NCBI GenBank assembly: GCA_002339725.1
Contig: DDKN01000001.1
Coordinates: forward strand, 64,646-118,916
DNA length: 54,271 nucleotides
Source of the DNA: Thiobacillus sp. UBA2597
GTDB lineage: Bacteria > Pseudomonadota > Gammaproteobacteria > Burkholderiales > Thiobacillaceae
Reading direction: 5' to 3'
Shown here: positions 35,860-44,981 of the stretch, in pieces
Layout: each line of letters opens with the position of its first letter
Numbering within the stretch: position 1 is the stretch's first letter
Translations under genes and position numbers: made by a program
Notes under the pieces: model-generated
The model's database searches: none
Told to the model about the DNA's origin: nothing
The model's input: the letters and a program-made list of their open reading frames with translations, nothing else

Positions 35860-36204
35860 ATGAGCAATCCCTGCCAACAATGCGGCGCCTGCTGCGCCTA
35901 TTTTCGCGTGTCGTTTTATTGGAGCGAGGCCGAGCCTCTGCTTGGCGGCCCCGTGCCGCCCGAGCTGACCGAGCGGGTCAATGCCCACTATGCCGCGATG
36001 CGCGGCACCGCCTGCCGGCCCGCGCGCTGTGTGGCCCTGGAGGGTGAAGTGGGCCAGGCGGTGCATTGCGGCATCTATCCGCAGCGCCCCAGCCCCTGCC
36101 GCGAGCTGGAACCGTGGGATGCCGCAGGCCGGCCGGAAGCCAAATGCAACCGCGCCCGCGCCGCGCACCGGCTGCCGCCGCTCAAACCCCGCCCCACCCC
36201 CTGA
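35860..36204 (+). CDS. YkgJ-family cysteine cluster protein
   Basis: A 114-residue protein with the YkgJ Cys pattern CQQCGACCAYF at the N-terminus, plus CRPARCVAL, HCGIYPQRPSPCREL and a final KCNRARAAH. These Cys probably bind zinc or an Fe-S cluster. It has a Pro-rich C-terminus. The function of the family is not known. It precedes the second soxAX pair by 160 bp with no clear terminator between. Confidence 0.92.
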   Translation: MSNPCQQCGACCAYFRVSFYWSEAEPLLGGPVPPELTERVNAHYAAMRGTACRPARCVALEGEVGQAVHCGIYPQRPSPCRELEPWDAAGRPEAKCNRARAAHRLPPLKPRPTP

Positions 36205-36364
36205 CCACCCGAATCCGGACAGCGGGCTTGGGCGCTGAAGGATTTGCCCCCGGAAACCACGACCCTGGCGGCCAAAGGGCCACTGGTGGAACAAACCACC
36301 GGCTGTCCTATAAACTGCCATTCAGGGAGGCAATTGCCACCCGATCTTGCCAAAGGAGGATGTC

Positions 36365-37207
36365 ATGTCCAATAACACCATGCGCATGCTGACCGTCGCG
36401 CTGGCCGCTGCGGCCGTGCCCGGCATCAGCACAGCCAAGCAACCGGAAGAAGTTCTGCAGGAACTCATCGCCAAGCACAAATCTGCCTATCTCACGCAGA
36501 GCCCGCAGAACATGATGATGATGCCGGACAACCCGGCCTACGAGCTGATCGACGAGGGCAAAAAGCTGTTCATGCAGGCCCGCGGTCCGAAGAACGCTTC
36601 GCTCGAGAAGTGCGATTTCGGCAAAGGGCCGGGCGTTCTGGCCGGCGCCTATGTTCAGCTGCCGCGTTATTTCGCCGACACCGGCAAGGTGATGGATCTC
36701 GAATCCCGCCTGGTGTACTGCATGCAGACGCTGCAGGGCTTCACCGATGAGGACCCGGCGATCAAGAAGCGCCACGGTTCCGATTCGGACATGATGAAGC
36801 TGCAGACCTACATCGCCAGCCAGTCCAACGGCATGGCCTGGAACCCGCCGATGAAACATCCGCTGGAGAAGGCCATGCGCAACGCGGGCGAGGTGCTGTT
36901 CTATCGCCGCTCGGCCAACCTGGACTTCAATTGCGCCGCCTGCCATACCCAGACCGGCAAGCGCATTCGCGCCTCGGTGCTGCCGAACGAGAAAGTGCCG
37001 CAGGAATGGACCCGCGCCATCTCCTGGCCGGCCTATCGCGTGAGTCACGATCACGTGCGCAGCAGCCAGCATCGCGTGTTGGAGTGCCTGTGGCAGATGC
37101 GCTATCCCAACCTCAAGCCCGGTTCCGACGCCTCGATCGCATTGATCTCGTTCTGGACCGATGCCGCGCGTGGCCAACCGGCGATCCTGCCCGACCTGAA
37201 GCGCTGA
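36365..37207 (+). CDS. soxA: SoxA, second copy (Paracoccus-like class)
   Basis: A second SoxA, 280 residues. It has a signal peptide (about 1-24), a heme motif CAACH at 190-194, Cys241 (VLECLWQ) as the probable active-site ligand, and Cys83/Cys119 (EKCDFGKGPG, RLVYCMQ) in place of the N-terminal heme site. KCDFGKGPGV and RYFADTG are hallmarks of the classical SoxA class and are absent from the soxA at 15961. AAGGAGG lies six bases before ATG 36365. It forms a two-gene unit with soxX2, 25 bp downstream. Confidence 0.95.
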   Translation: MSNNTMRMLTVALAAAAVPGISTAKQPEEVLQELIAKHKSAYLTQSPQNMMMMPDNPAYELIDEGKKLFMQARGPKNASLEKCDFGKGPGVLAGAYVQLPRYFADTGKVMDLESRLVYCMQTLQGFTDEDPAIKKRHGSDSDMMKLQTYIASQSNGMAWNPPMKHPLEKAMRNAGEVLFYRRSANLDFNCAACHTQTGKRIRASVLPNEKVPQEWTRAISWPAYRVSHDHVRSSQHRVLECLWQMRYPNLKPGSDASIALISFWTDAARGQPAILPDLKR

Positions 37208-37232
37208 GCGCGACCGACGAGGAGATTCCAGC

Positions 37233-37934
37233 ATGAACCAGAAAACCACCCTGGCGGCCGCCATCGCCGCGACCGCATTGTTCACCCTGAGCCATGGCAC
37301 CACGGCCCTTGCCACGGACAAGGCCGCAGCCAAAGTCGACTACACCAAAATGAAGCCGGAAGCCCTGGCTGAATACCTGGTCTTCGAGAGCGGCAGCTTC
37401 GATCTGGAGCAACCCACGCAGGAAGGCACCAACGGCCGGGCGCGCCTGACCCAGGACGAGCTGATGCAGCTTTGCACCAAGGCCGCGCGCTCCAAAAAGG
37501 GGCTGGATGCCAAGACCGCGGACAAGATTCGCGCCATGGCGCAGGCCACCATCAAGTACCCGGAAGGCGGCATCAAGCTGGGTGACTGGAAGAAGGGGCG
37601 CGACCTGGCCTGGTCCGGCTTCGGCTTCCGCACCGCGCACAATCCGGACAAGCATGGGCCAAACAACCCGCCGGGCGCCAACTGCTACAACTGCCATCAG
37701 CTGGCCACCGATCGCACCGGCGGCGACCTCGGCCCCAGCCTGACCGGCTTCGGCAAACTGCGCGGCAACAGCCCGGAGATGCTGAAATATGCCTATGACG
37801 TGATCTACAACCCGCACGTCTACTTCGCCTGCACCTACATGCCGCGCCTGGGTGCCAACGGCGTGCTGACCCCGGAGCAGATCGCGGACGTCATGGCCTA
37901 TCTGTTCGATCCGGAATCGCCGGTCAACAAGTAA
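37233..37934 (+). CDS. soxX: SoxX, second copy (long form)
   Basis: A 233-residue SoxX with a signal peptide (cleavage near residue 28), an N-terminal extension of about 110 residues not found in the short SoxX of this window, the heme motif CYNCH at 151-155 and the probable axial Met203 (CTYMPRLG). DLGPSLTGFGKLRG is typical of cytochrome SoxX. GAGGAG precedes the start. With the SoxA at 36365 it should form a complete alternative SoxAX enzyme; a strong terminator follows. Confidence 0.94.
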   Translation: MNQKTTLAAAIAATALFTLSHGTTALATDKAAAKVDYTKMKPEALAEYLVFESGSFDLEQPTQEGTNGRARLTQDELMQLCTKAARSKKGLDAKTADKIRAMAQATIKYPEGGIKLGDWKKGRDLAWSGFGFRTAHNPDKHGPNNPPGANCYNCHQLATDRTGGDLGPSLTGFGKLRGNSPEMLKYAYDVIYNPHVYFACTYMPRLGANGVLTPEQIADVMAYLFDPESPVNK

Positions 37935-37976
37935 GCAACCACCGGCCCGGGCAGGGCTCAGGCCCGGCCCGATGAC

Positions 37977-38007
37977 AAGCCACCGGCGGCAACGCCGGTG
38001 GCTTTTC
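37977..38007. terminator. Terminator after soxA2-soxX2
   Basis: AAGCCACCGGCG pairs perfectly with CGCCGGTGGCTT (12 bp) across a GCAA loop, followed by TTCT. It sits between convergent soxX2 and the DUF342 gene. Confidence 0.9.
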
Positions 38008-38040
38008 TGTTATGGGGCATGCCGTTGCGATCGCTGCAGC

Positions 38041-39723
38041 TCAGATGAACTCGATCTCGCCTTCCTTGAGCAGATAGGTGCCGCCGGCACGCTCGAGGTC
38101 GACCGGCTTGATCTTGCCGGCGATCTCGATCTGGACGTTGCCGAACACGGTTTTTTCGATCACGACCTTGGCGTCCTGGGCCAGGCTCATCTCCTGCTCC
38201 AGGTCTTCTTTCTCGCGCTGGCACTGGGCGAGCTCCTGGTTCAGCCGGGCCCGGCTGTTCTCGGCCTTGGCCCGCACCTGCGGCGTGCTGCGCGTCGGGT
38301 TCTGCGCCAGGTAGCTGAGTATCTTGGCGATGTCGTCCAGCTCCTTGGCCTTCTGCGCGATCGTCTTGTTCAGCGTGTTGAGTTTTTCGCTCAGATAGGG
38401 ATTGCTGCCCACCGCCACCCGGGTCTTCACCCCGGCCGGCGAGCCGATCACCCCGGCCTGGACCAGGAGGGTGGCACGGGTGTAACCGCCGATGATGCTG
38501 CCCTGGCCGCTGCCCGGCTGGCCCACCACGATCTGGTTGGAGGCGGTCAGTTCGCTCTGCCGGGCCAGGCGGCCGATCAGGATGCTGTCGCGCGCCTCGA
38601 TTCTGGCGTTTTCCACGAACAGGGCCGAGCAGGAACCGCCGCAGCGCACCACGGCGGTGGCCTTGTGTTCCTCCCGCACGTGCTCGTGCGCCTCGCCGTG
38701 GCCGATGATGCCGCCCTTGACCACCACGTCGCCCCCGGCCTCCAGGCTGGCGGCCTCGACCGTGCCGCCGACATGGATGTCGCCGGTGGCATACACGCTC
38801 AAGCTGGGCTGCACATCACCGCTGATGCTGATGCTGCCCTCGAACCGGATATTGCCGGTGGTGAGGTCCACGGTTTTCAGGCTCAGCGTCGGTTCGACCA
38901 TCATGCCGTTGGCCACCAGCACCGGCTGGCCGGTGATGGCCGCGACCAGGATGTTGGGATCCTGCGGATCGAGCTGGGCGCCGGTGAGCTGCGCGGCGAA
39001 CTGACAGTCCTTGCCCGGCTTGGCCGGCAGGGTCTGGCCCAGCACATCCATGCCCGGCTCACCCGCCGTGGGCGGAATCCGCTGCATGAGGCGCTCGCCG
39101 GCATGCACGTTGACGATGCCGCCAAGGTCGCGGTAGTCGGCCACGCCACGCGCATCGAAGCGGGGCCGCCGTTCCTTGCTCAGATCGATCAGTGGCCGCA
39201 ATTTGCCGTCCACCCCGTGCTCCGGCTTGCGTCCGCGCGCGATCACGACCCGGTCCGCCTCACCATCGGCCAGGATGCGGCCGATCGCTTCGTGCAGGAT
39301 GCCGAAGCGGATCTGCTTCTCGGCCAGGGCCTGCATCACCTGCTCGCGGCTCAGGGGCTTGCCGCCGTAGGGCCGGGTGGCCGTGAGACTGGCGCTCAGC
39401 CGGTCGGCGGCAACCTCGATTTTGAGCTCGGCATCGCGCAGCTCGCCGATCTCCAGCGTGAACGGCTCCCCGGCCGTGGCGCTGCGGCTGACCAGCTGCT
39501 GCAACGCGGTCTCGAACAGGAAGGCGCGGCCGAACCCCTGGTCGCGGATCGCCGCGTCCAGGACGGCCCGCTCGATGCCCTGGCCCGGCTGAACCGGGAC
39601 CCAGCTGGCCCGCAACTTGCGGCCGTCCTCGCTCAGGGCCAAAGTCAGGCCGGATGTCTGCGCTGTATTCAACTCGATTTCCTTTGGTTTTACCTCGAGC
39701 TTGATCTCGGTCCCATCGTACAA
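38041..39723 (-). CDS. FapA/DUF342 family polymer-like protein (first copy)
   Basis: A 560-residue protein of the FapA/DUF342 family. The middle (about 200-420) has repetitive beta-helix-like turns (GNIRFEGSISISGDV, LSVYATGDIHVGGTVEAASLEAGGDVVVKGGIIG) with a Cys pair (VRCGGSCSALF). A coiled-coil segment (about 455-510, LNTLNKTIAQKAKELDDIAKIL) and a short C-terminal strand follow. The only clear start in frame is TTG 39723; an ATG nearby is out of frame. A longer relative lies at 52095. The cellular role of the family in Gram-negatives is unclear; polymer or signalling roles have been proposed. Confidence 0.87.
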   Translation of the reverse strand: MYDGTEIKLEVKPKEIELNTAQTSGLTLALSEDGRKLRASWVPVQPGQGIERAVLDAAIRDQGFGRAFLFETALQQLVSRSATAGEPFTLEIGELRDAELKIEVAADRLSASLTATRPYGGKPLSREQVMQALAEKQIRFGILHEAIGRILADGEADRVVIARGRKPEHGVDGKLRPLIDLSKERRPRFDARGVADYRDLGGIVNVHAGERLMQRIPPTAGEPGMDVLGQTLPAKPGKDCQFAAQLTGAQLDPQDPNILVAAITGQPVLVANGMMVEPTLSLKTVDLTTGNIRFEGSISISGDVQPSLSVYATGDIHVGGTVEAASLEAGGDVVVKGGIIGHGEAHEHVREEHKATAVVRCGGSCSALFVENARIEARDSILIGRLARQSELTASNQIVVGQPGSGQGSIIGGYTRATLLVQAGVIGSPAGVKTRVAVGSNPYLSEKLNTLNKTIAQKAKELDDIAKILSYLAQNPTRSTPQVRAKAENSRARLNQELAQCQREKEDLEQEMSLAQDAKVVIEKTVFGNVQIEIAGKIKPVDLERAGGTYLLKEGEIEFI

Positions 39724-39838
39724 CCGCCATCTTGACGATGGCCGACACGCGATAAATTAAGCCTTGCCCATCCGAAAGTCCTCACGTTACCATGCTCGCC
39801 GCCGATAATCCCGGTATTCCTATCACACAGAGGCGACA

Positions 39839-40753
39839 ATGAAAAAGCTGGTTGTGGGAATGATTGTGGTTTTGTCGATCAGCGCCGGCAATCTTTGGGC
39901 ACAATCCCCGAAGCCCTATAAGCCCGGCGGCGTCAAGGCGAAGGATGTAGTTTACAGCTTCGCCCCGCATCCCTATCTCACACCCAAAGAACTCTACGCT
40001 GCCTATGAGCCGATCATGCGCTATCTGGAGCGCAAAATTCCGGGCGCAAAATTCCAGGTTGAGACCTCAACGGACTACGCCGACTACGAAGCCAAGATCG
40101 CCAGCCGGCGCTTTCATTTCGGCTTGCCCAACCCCTATCAGACCGTATTGAGCCTGGGCCATGGCTACCACGTCATCGCCAAGATGGCACCAGACGAGGA
40201 TTTTCGCGGCCTGATGGTGGTGCGCAAGGATCGCAAGCCACGCCAACCCGGCGACCTGGCTGGCCAACCCCTGTGCTTTCCCTCGCCGACCGCCGTGGCG
40301 GCAACCATGCTGCCCCTGCTTTATCTGCACGATCACGGCCTGAACCTGAAAGAATCGCCGATCAAATATGTCGGCTCGCCCGCCTCCGCCATCATGCACG
40401 TTTATACTGGCGATGCAGCAGCCTGCGGCGTCTCCATCCGGCATTGGCGCATTTGGCGCCAGGACAATGCTGACAAGGCATCTGAATTGGACACCCTGTG
40501 GCTGACCGGCAGTCTGCCGCACAACAGTGTCATCGCACGCGATGACGTACCGGCCAACCTGGCACGGCAGGTTGGTGCCGCCCTGATCGCCATGGACAAG
40601 GACCCGCAGCTGGATCAGACCCAGTTCAGGGCAGGTCAGAGCCATTTCGAACCCGCCAATGACGCCACCTACAAAGTCATGGCGCAATTTCTCAAACGCT
40701 ACGATGAGGCAATCGGCCTACCGGCACAGATGAGAAAACAGCCATCTCGTTAA
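39839..40753 (+). CDS. PhnD-like periplasmic binding protein
   Basis: A 304-residue phosphate/phosphonate-type substrate-binding protein with a signal peptide (residues 1-22, ending LWAQ). Features include VVYSFAPHPYLTPKELYAAYEPIMRYLE, FGLPNPYQTVLSLG and LAGQPLCFPSPTAVAATMLP, the Ser/Thr-rich anion loop. No permease or ATPase gene is nearby. The next gene, 9 bp on, encodes a membrane GGDEF-EAL protein, so this is probably a periplasmic sensor input rather than a transport component. Confidence 0.88.
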   Translation: MKKLVVGMIVVLSISAGNLWAQSPKPYKPGGVKAKDVVYSFAPHPYLTPKELYAAYEPIMRYLERKIPGAKFQVETSTDYADYEAKIASRRFHFGLPNPYQTVLSLGHGYHVIAKMAPDEDFRGLMVVRKDRKPRQPGDLAGQPLCFPSPTAVAATMLPLLYLHDHGLNLKESPIKYVGSPASAIMHVYTGDAAACGVSIRHWRIWRQDNADKASELDTLWLTGSLPHNSVIARDDVPANLARQVGAALIAMDKDPQLDQTQFRAGQSHFEPANDATYKVMAQFLKRYDEAIGLPAQMRKQPSR

Positions 40754-40762
40754 CCCACTCCG

Positions 40763-43210
40763 TTGATTCGCACCCTCTATCATTTTCTGTTCTACAGTAT
40801 CCGCGGGCGCATCATCGCCAGCGTGCTCCTGCTGCATGCCGTCTTGATGGGGTTGGTGGTAGTGGACATGATCCAGCGCCAACAGGATTTCATGCAGCGC
40901 CAGATCGCCAGCGAAGGTCTCGGCCTGGCCTCGACCCTGGCCGTCAATGCCCAACCAGGCCTGCTCAATAGTGATATCAGCGCCCTGAATGAATTGGTGG
41001 ACAGCATGCAGTCGCTGCCCCAGCTTCAGCTCGCTCTGATTCTCGATGCCAACGGCAAGGTGCGCGCCAGCACCGATGATGAGCTGTTCAACCTGGTCCT
41101 TGAAGATGCGCCTAGCAAACAGTTGCTCGGTGGCTCCAGACAGCTCTGGCACGACAGCATGGTAGACAGCATTGCCCCGATCACGGTCGACGGTCGCCAC
41201 CTGGGCTATGCGCGGGTCATCCTCAATGTCTCAAAGCTGCAAGGAGAACTGAATGCGGTGGCGCGCAACGGTGCACTTTATGCCGTTAGTGCCATTTTGC
41301 TCGGCGGCCTGCTGGCTTGGGGGGTGGTGCGCACCCTGACTGCACGACTTGAGCAACTGTCCGCCGCAGCCGACGCCATCGCTGCCGGCGATCTCAGCGT
41401 CGAGCTGCCACAACATGTCGGCCAGGATGAAGTGGCCCGGCTCAGCCGTGACTTCAACCAGATGGCGCGTGCTCTGGAAAGCGATCGTGCCGAGCGCCAA
41501 CGCTTCGAAGCCATGTTGTTTGAGGAAAAAGAGCGCGCCCTGGTCACTTTGCAATCGATTGGTGATGCCGTCATCACCACGGATGTCGAGGGCCGGGTGA
41601 CCTTTCTCAATCCCATCGCCGAGCAGCTCACCGCATGGACGGCCGCGGAAGCCTGTGGCAGACCGCTGACCGAAGTCTTCCACATCGTCAATGAAATCAC
41701 CCGGATCGAGGTGGAAAATCCGGTGGACAAGGCACTGCGTCTGAATGGCATCGTCGGCCTGGCCAACCATACGCTGCTGATCAATCGCAAGGGCGAGGAA
41801 CTCGCCATTGAGGATTCAGCTGCACCGATTCGCGACCGCGCGGGCAACATCATTGGTGTAGTTCTGGTTTTCCACGACGTGACCGCATCACGCCAGATGG
41901 CGGAAGAGATCGCCTACCAGGCGAGCCACGACGCCCTGACCGGCCTGGCCAACCGGCGCGAGTTCGAACATCGCCTGAACCAGCTGATCAGCAATGCTGC
42001 CCTGGAACAGCGCCAACACGCCCTGCTCTATCTCGACCTCGACCAGTTCAAGGTGGTGAACGACACCTGCGGTCACCGCGCGGGCGACGAGCTGCTGCGC
42101 CAGCTTACCCTGATCATGCAGGACCGGGTGCGCGGTAGCGATCTGCTCGCCCGCCTTGGGGGCGACGAATTCGGTGTGCTGCTGGAAGACTGCCCGCTGG
42201 ACAAGGCACAACAGGTCGCCGAGGAACTGATCGAGCTGGTCAAGGGCTTCCGTTTCGTCTGGAGCGACAAGACCTTCGCCGTCGGTGCCAGCATCGGCAT
42301 CGTCGCCATCAGCGAGCAGAGCCTGGACTGGGCCAGCCTGCTCGGCAACGCCGATACTGCTTGCTACCTGGCCAAGGAAAAAGGCCGCAACCGGGTTCAG
42401 GTCTACCACGCCGAGGATGCAGAACTCGCCCGGCGCCACAGCGAAATGCATTGGGTCGGCCGCATCAACAAGGCCTTCGAGGAAGACCGTTTCCTGCTCT
42501 ATCGCCAGCCCATCGTGCCGACTACGCAGTCGGCACGCAAGCATCCGCACTTCGAAATCCTGGTGCGCATGCTCGACGAGGAAGGTCAACTGGTCACGCC
42601 CGGTGTCTTCATCCCGGCGGCAGAGCGCTACAACCTCATGGGCGCGCTGGATCGCTGGGTGGTGAGCAACGCCATGAATTGGCTGGTCGCCCACAAGGAC
42701 AGCCCCATGATCTGCGCCATCAACCTCTCCGGCCATTCACTGGGCGACGAAGCCTTCCTGGGCTTCGTGACCGACCAAATCAAGGGCACCGGCGTGCCGC
42801 CGCACTGCCTCTGTTTCGAGATCACTGAAACCGCCGCCATCGCCAATCTGGAAAAGGCCATTCACTTCATCCGGGAACTCAAGCGCCTGGGCTGCCGTTT
42901 CGCCCTGGACGATTTCGGCGCCGGCCTCTCCTCCTTCGCCTATCTCAAAAACCTGCCGGTCGATTTCCTCAAGATCGATGGCAGTTTCGTACGGGACATG
43001 GACAAAAACGAAACCAGCCGGGCCATGGTGGAGGCGATCAATCACATCGGCCACACCATGAAAATTCAGACCATCGCCGAGTTTGTCGAAACTCCAGCCA
43101 TCTTCCGAAAACTCGCCGAGATCGGGGTCGACTTCGCCCAGGGCCACGGCATTGCCCAGCCCACGCCGCTCGACAGTGAAGATGATCAACATTTCTTTCA
43201 CCCTGACTGA
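40763..43210 (+). CDS. Membrane PAS-GGDEF-EAL cyclic-di-GMP enzyme
   Basis: A 815-residue signalling protein. TM1 (about 17-36), a periplasmic domain, TM2 (about 170-190), HAMP (LTARLEQLSAAADAIAAGDLSVELP), PAS (about 260-370), GGDEF (LARLGGDEF, residues 466-470, with an RGSD inhibitory-site motif just before) and EAL (EILVRM, NLSGHSLGD, DDFGAGLSSFAYL, AEFVET). Both catalytic signatures look intact, so it may make or degrade c-di-GMP. The start is a TTG at 40763, 9 bp after the binding protein stop. Its 3' end overlaps the next gene by 29 bp. Confidence 0.93.
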   Translation: MIRTLYHFLFYSIRGRIIASVLLLHAVLMGLVVVDMIQRQQDFMQRQIASEGLGLASTLAVNAQPGLLNSDISALNELVDSMQSLPQLQLALILDANGKVRASTDDELFNLVLEDAPSKQLLGGSRQLWHDSMVDSIAPITVDGRHLGYARVILNVSKLQGELNAVARNGALYAVSAILLGGLLAWGVVRTLTARLEQLSAAADAIAAGDLSVELPQHVGQDEVARLSRDFNQMARALESDRAERQRFEAMLFEEKERALVTLQSIGDAVITTDVEGRVTFLNPIAEQLTAWTAAEACGRPLTEVFHIVNEITRIEVENPVDKALRLNGIVGLANHTLLINRKGEELAIEDSAAPIRDRAGNIIGVVLVFHDVTASRQMAEEIAYQASHDALTGLANRREFEHRLNQLISNAALEQRQHALLYLDLDQFKVVNDTCGHRAGDELLRQLTLIMQDRVRGSDLLARLGGDEFGVLLEDCPLDKAQQVAEELIELVKGFRFVWSDKTFAVGASIGIVAISEQSLDWASLLGNADTACYLAKEKGRNRVQVYHAEDAELARRHSEMHWVGRINKAFEEDRFLLYRQPIVPTTQSARKHPHFEILVRMLDEEGQLVTPGVFIPAAERYNLMGALDRWVVSNAMNWLVAHKDSPMICAINLSGHSLGDEAFLGFVTDQIKGTGVPPHCLCFEITETAAIANLEKAIHFIRELKRLGCRFALDDFGAGLSSFAYLKNLPVDFLKIDGSFVRDMDKNETSRAMVEAINHIGHTMKIQTIAEFVETPAIFRKLAEIGVDFAQGHGIAQPTPLDSEDDQHFFHPD

Positions 43211-43781
43211 CAGCCGACACCGTCACAAAGCCGGAAGATTTCCATCAGTCTGGACAATCTGTTTTCCGGCCCTGTTTCTGTTCTGGCTGCCTACAACGGC
43301 GCAGACGGCCGATGCCCGCATCGTGCGCGACGGCATGGTGCTGAGCATCGGCATGCGCCATGCGGAAGGGGTCGGCGCCTTTTACGCGGCGCGCGGCTTT
43401 CCCAAGACCATGCTCGAGGCCATCGGCCAGACCTGCTTCGTCGGGGTCGGCCTCTACAACGAACGGCGTGACACGCTCTGGCTGGAACTCGCCAATTGGC
43501 GCTTCACCGCTGCCGACGGGCGCCCGGTGCGGCGCATCACCCGGCCCGAGTGGGATGCCCGCTGGCAGGCGATGAACGCGCCCTATGCCGCGCGCGCCAC
43601 CTTCGATTGGACCCAGTTGCCGGAGAGCCGCGATTTGCAACCGGGCGAACCGGTGGGCGGCAATGTGGCCATGCTGGCGCCCGCCGGCGAATTCAGCCTG
43701 ACCGCCCGCTTTCGCACCGGCAGCGGCGAAGTGCTCGAAGTGACGGTGCCGGGCCTGCGCTGCCAGGAGGCCGGGCCATGA
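43182..43781 (+). CDS. Secreted protein of unknown function
   Basis: A 199-residue protein that I do not recognise. ATG 43182 lies inside the GGDEF-EAL gene. A hydrophobic segment near 23-40 (VWTICFPALFLFWLPTTAQTADA) resembles a late signal peptide, which suggests that the true start could be slightly downstream or that the N-terminal 20 residues are an n-region. The mature part is beta-rich with two Cys (QTCFVGVG and LRCQEAG). The ATGA overlap with the TlpA gene links it to periplasmic redox chemistry. Confidence 0.68.
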   Translation: MINISFTLTDSRHRHKAGRFPSVWTICFPALFLFWLPTTAQTADARIVRDGMVLSIGMRHAEGVGAFYAARGFPKTMLEAIGQTCFVGVGLYNERRDTLWLELANWRFTAADGRPVRRITRPEWDARWQAMNAPYAARATFDWTQLPESRDLQPGEPVGGNVAMLAPAGEFSLTARFRTGSGEVLEVTVPGLRCQEAGP

Positions 43782-44302
43782 GGGCCGCGCAGCGGGCATG
43801 GCTGTTCGTGCTCGGTTTGCTGCTGGCTCAGGCGGCCCCGGCCGCCGAGCCGGTGCCGCCGCCCGGCCTGCTCAGGCTCGACGGCCGCCCCGCACCGGAA
43901 CTGAAGCTGGCCGACATGGATGGCAGGCTCACCGACCTTGCCCAACTCAAGGGCCGCTGGGTGCTGGTGCATTTCTGGGCGAGCTGGTGCGGCCCCTGCC
44001 GACGCGAGATGCCGACCCTGGGCAGGATGCTCCAGGCGCTGCCGGCCGACCGGCTGACCCTGCTCCTGGTCAACACGGCGGAGACCGACGACGAGGTGTT
44101 CAGCTTCCTCGCCTCGATCGATCTGGATCTTGCGCCACTGATGGACCGCGACGGGCTGACCACCCGCCGCTGGCAGCCACGCGGACTGCCGTCCACCTTC
44201 CTGGTCGATCCGCAAGGTCGCCTGCGCTATCTGGTGTTGGGCGGGCGCGACTGGGCCTCGCCAGCGTATCTGGACTTTTTGCGGGTGCTCACGAAGCAGT
44301 GA
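43778..44302 (+). CDS. TlpA-type thioredoxin-fold protein
   Basis: A 174-residue periplasmic thioredoxin with a signal peptide (about 1-23) and the active site WCGPC (Cys71, Cys74) after VLVHFWAS. The cis-Pro region is GLPSTFLVD. TlpA/ResA proteins reduce or shuffle disulfides, often in cytochrome c or copper-site maturation. The start overlaps the previous stop (ATGA). With its partner of unknown function it may form a small periplasmic redox pair. Confidence 0.93.
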   Translation: MRAAQRAWLFVLGLLLAQAAPAAEPVPPPGLLRLDGRPAPELKLADMDGRLTDLAQLKGRWVLVHFWASWCGPCRREMPTLGRMLQALPADRLTLLLVNTAETDDEVFSFLASIDLDLAPLMDRDGLTTRRWQPRGLPSTFLVDPQGRLRYLVLGGRDWASPAYLDFLRVLTKQ

Positions 44303-44519
44303 CCGGCTAGCGTCCGGCATGCTGCGCGGGCGAAAACACGGTGATCGGCTCGAATGTGAGCGGCTGGCTTTCAGGCTGGAAGCGGCCTGGGGTAAGACGC
44401 GGAAACCGTGTTGGAACTGACTTGGGGGAGTGCCCCCGATTCTCCGCTGCCGGTCTTCACTCGACGGCAGAACGCAAGAATGGGCGGGTATCTGGCCGGG
44501 TGTTACCGGTCTTGTGCGA

Positions 44520-44756
44520 TCACACGCCGATGGCGCCATACTCGCCGCAGGGCTGCACCGCCGGCTCGTATTCGGCGACCACGATGGTCTCGACCTTGGC
44601 AGCCAGGGTGTCGGCGAACTCGACGCTGCCCAGGCACATGGCCTGGCTGTTGTTGGCGCTCTCGTAGTCGGTGTAGGAATAGCAGGCCTTGTCGGAGGCG
44701 ATGGCGCTGCCCGCGAAGAAGGTGCCAACCAGCAGGGCGATGAGGGTGGTTTTCAT
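44520..44756 (-). CDS. Small secreted protein, unknown
   Basis: A 78-residue protein with a clear signal peptide (MKTTLIALLVGTFFAGSAIA) and a mature part of about 58 residues rich in Ala, Glu and Tyr with three Cys (KACYSY, AMCLGS, VQPCGEY). ATG 44756 has AAAGGA upstream. The longer frame is only the shadow of the divergent PfkB gene. No family recognised. Gaps of 217 bp and 225 bp flank it; I see no other gene in them. Confidence 0.7.
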   Translation of the reverse strand: MKTTLIALLVGTFFAGSAIASDKACYSYTDYESANNSQAMCLGSVEFADTLAAKVETIVVAEYEPAVQPCGEYGAIGV

Positions 44757-44981
44757 GATTCGATCCTTTGCGTCGGTTGTTTCGTCAAGTCGGTTGGGGC
44801 AAACTGCGACCCAGCTTCGGGCACCTCCGAACCCATGTGTTCGTTCAGCGCACGGTTCCCATCTTAGGGAAGGCAAATGCCGGCAATAATCGTCAGGGTT
44901 ACCAAAACCCGACTCCGATGAATACTTATGACTGGCCAGGAAATAGGTGAAACCCCGTAGAAAAATGGACGCTTCGACCCC

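Noticed and set aside
44757..44981. Possible riboswitch upstream of the small secreted protein or PfkB gene
   Set aside because: Short stretches recall c-di-GMP riboswitch fragments, but the conserved core could not be assembled on either strand.
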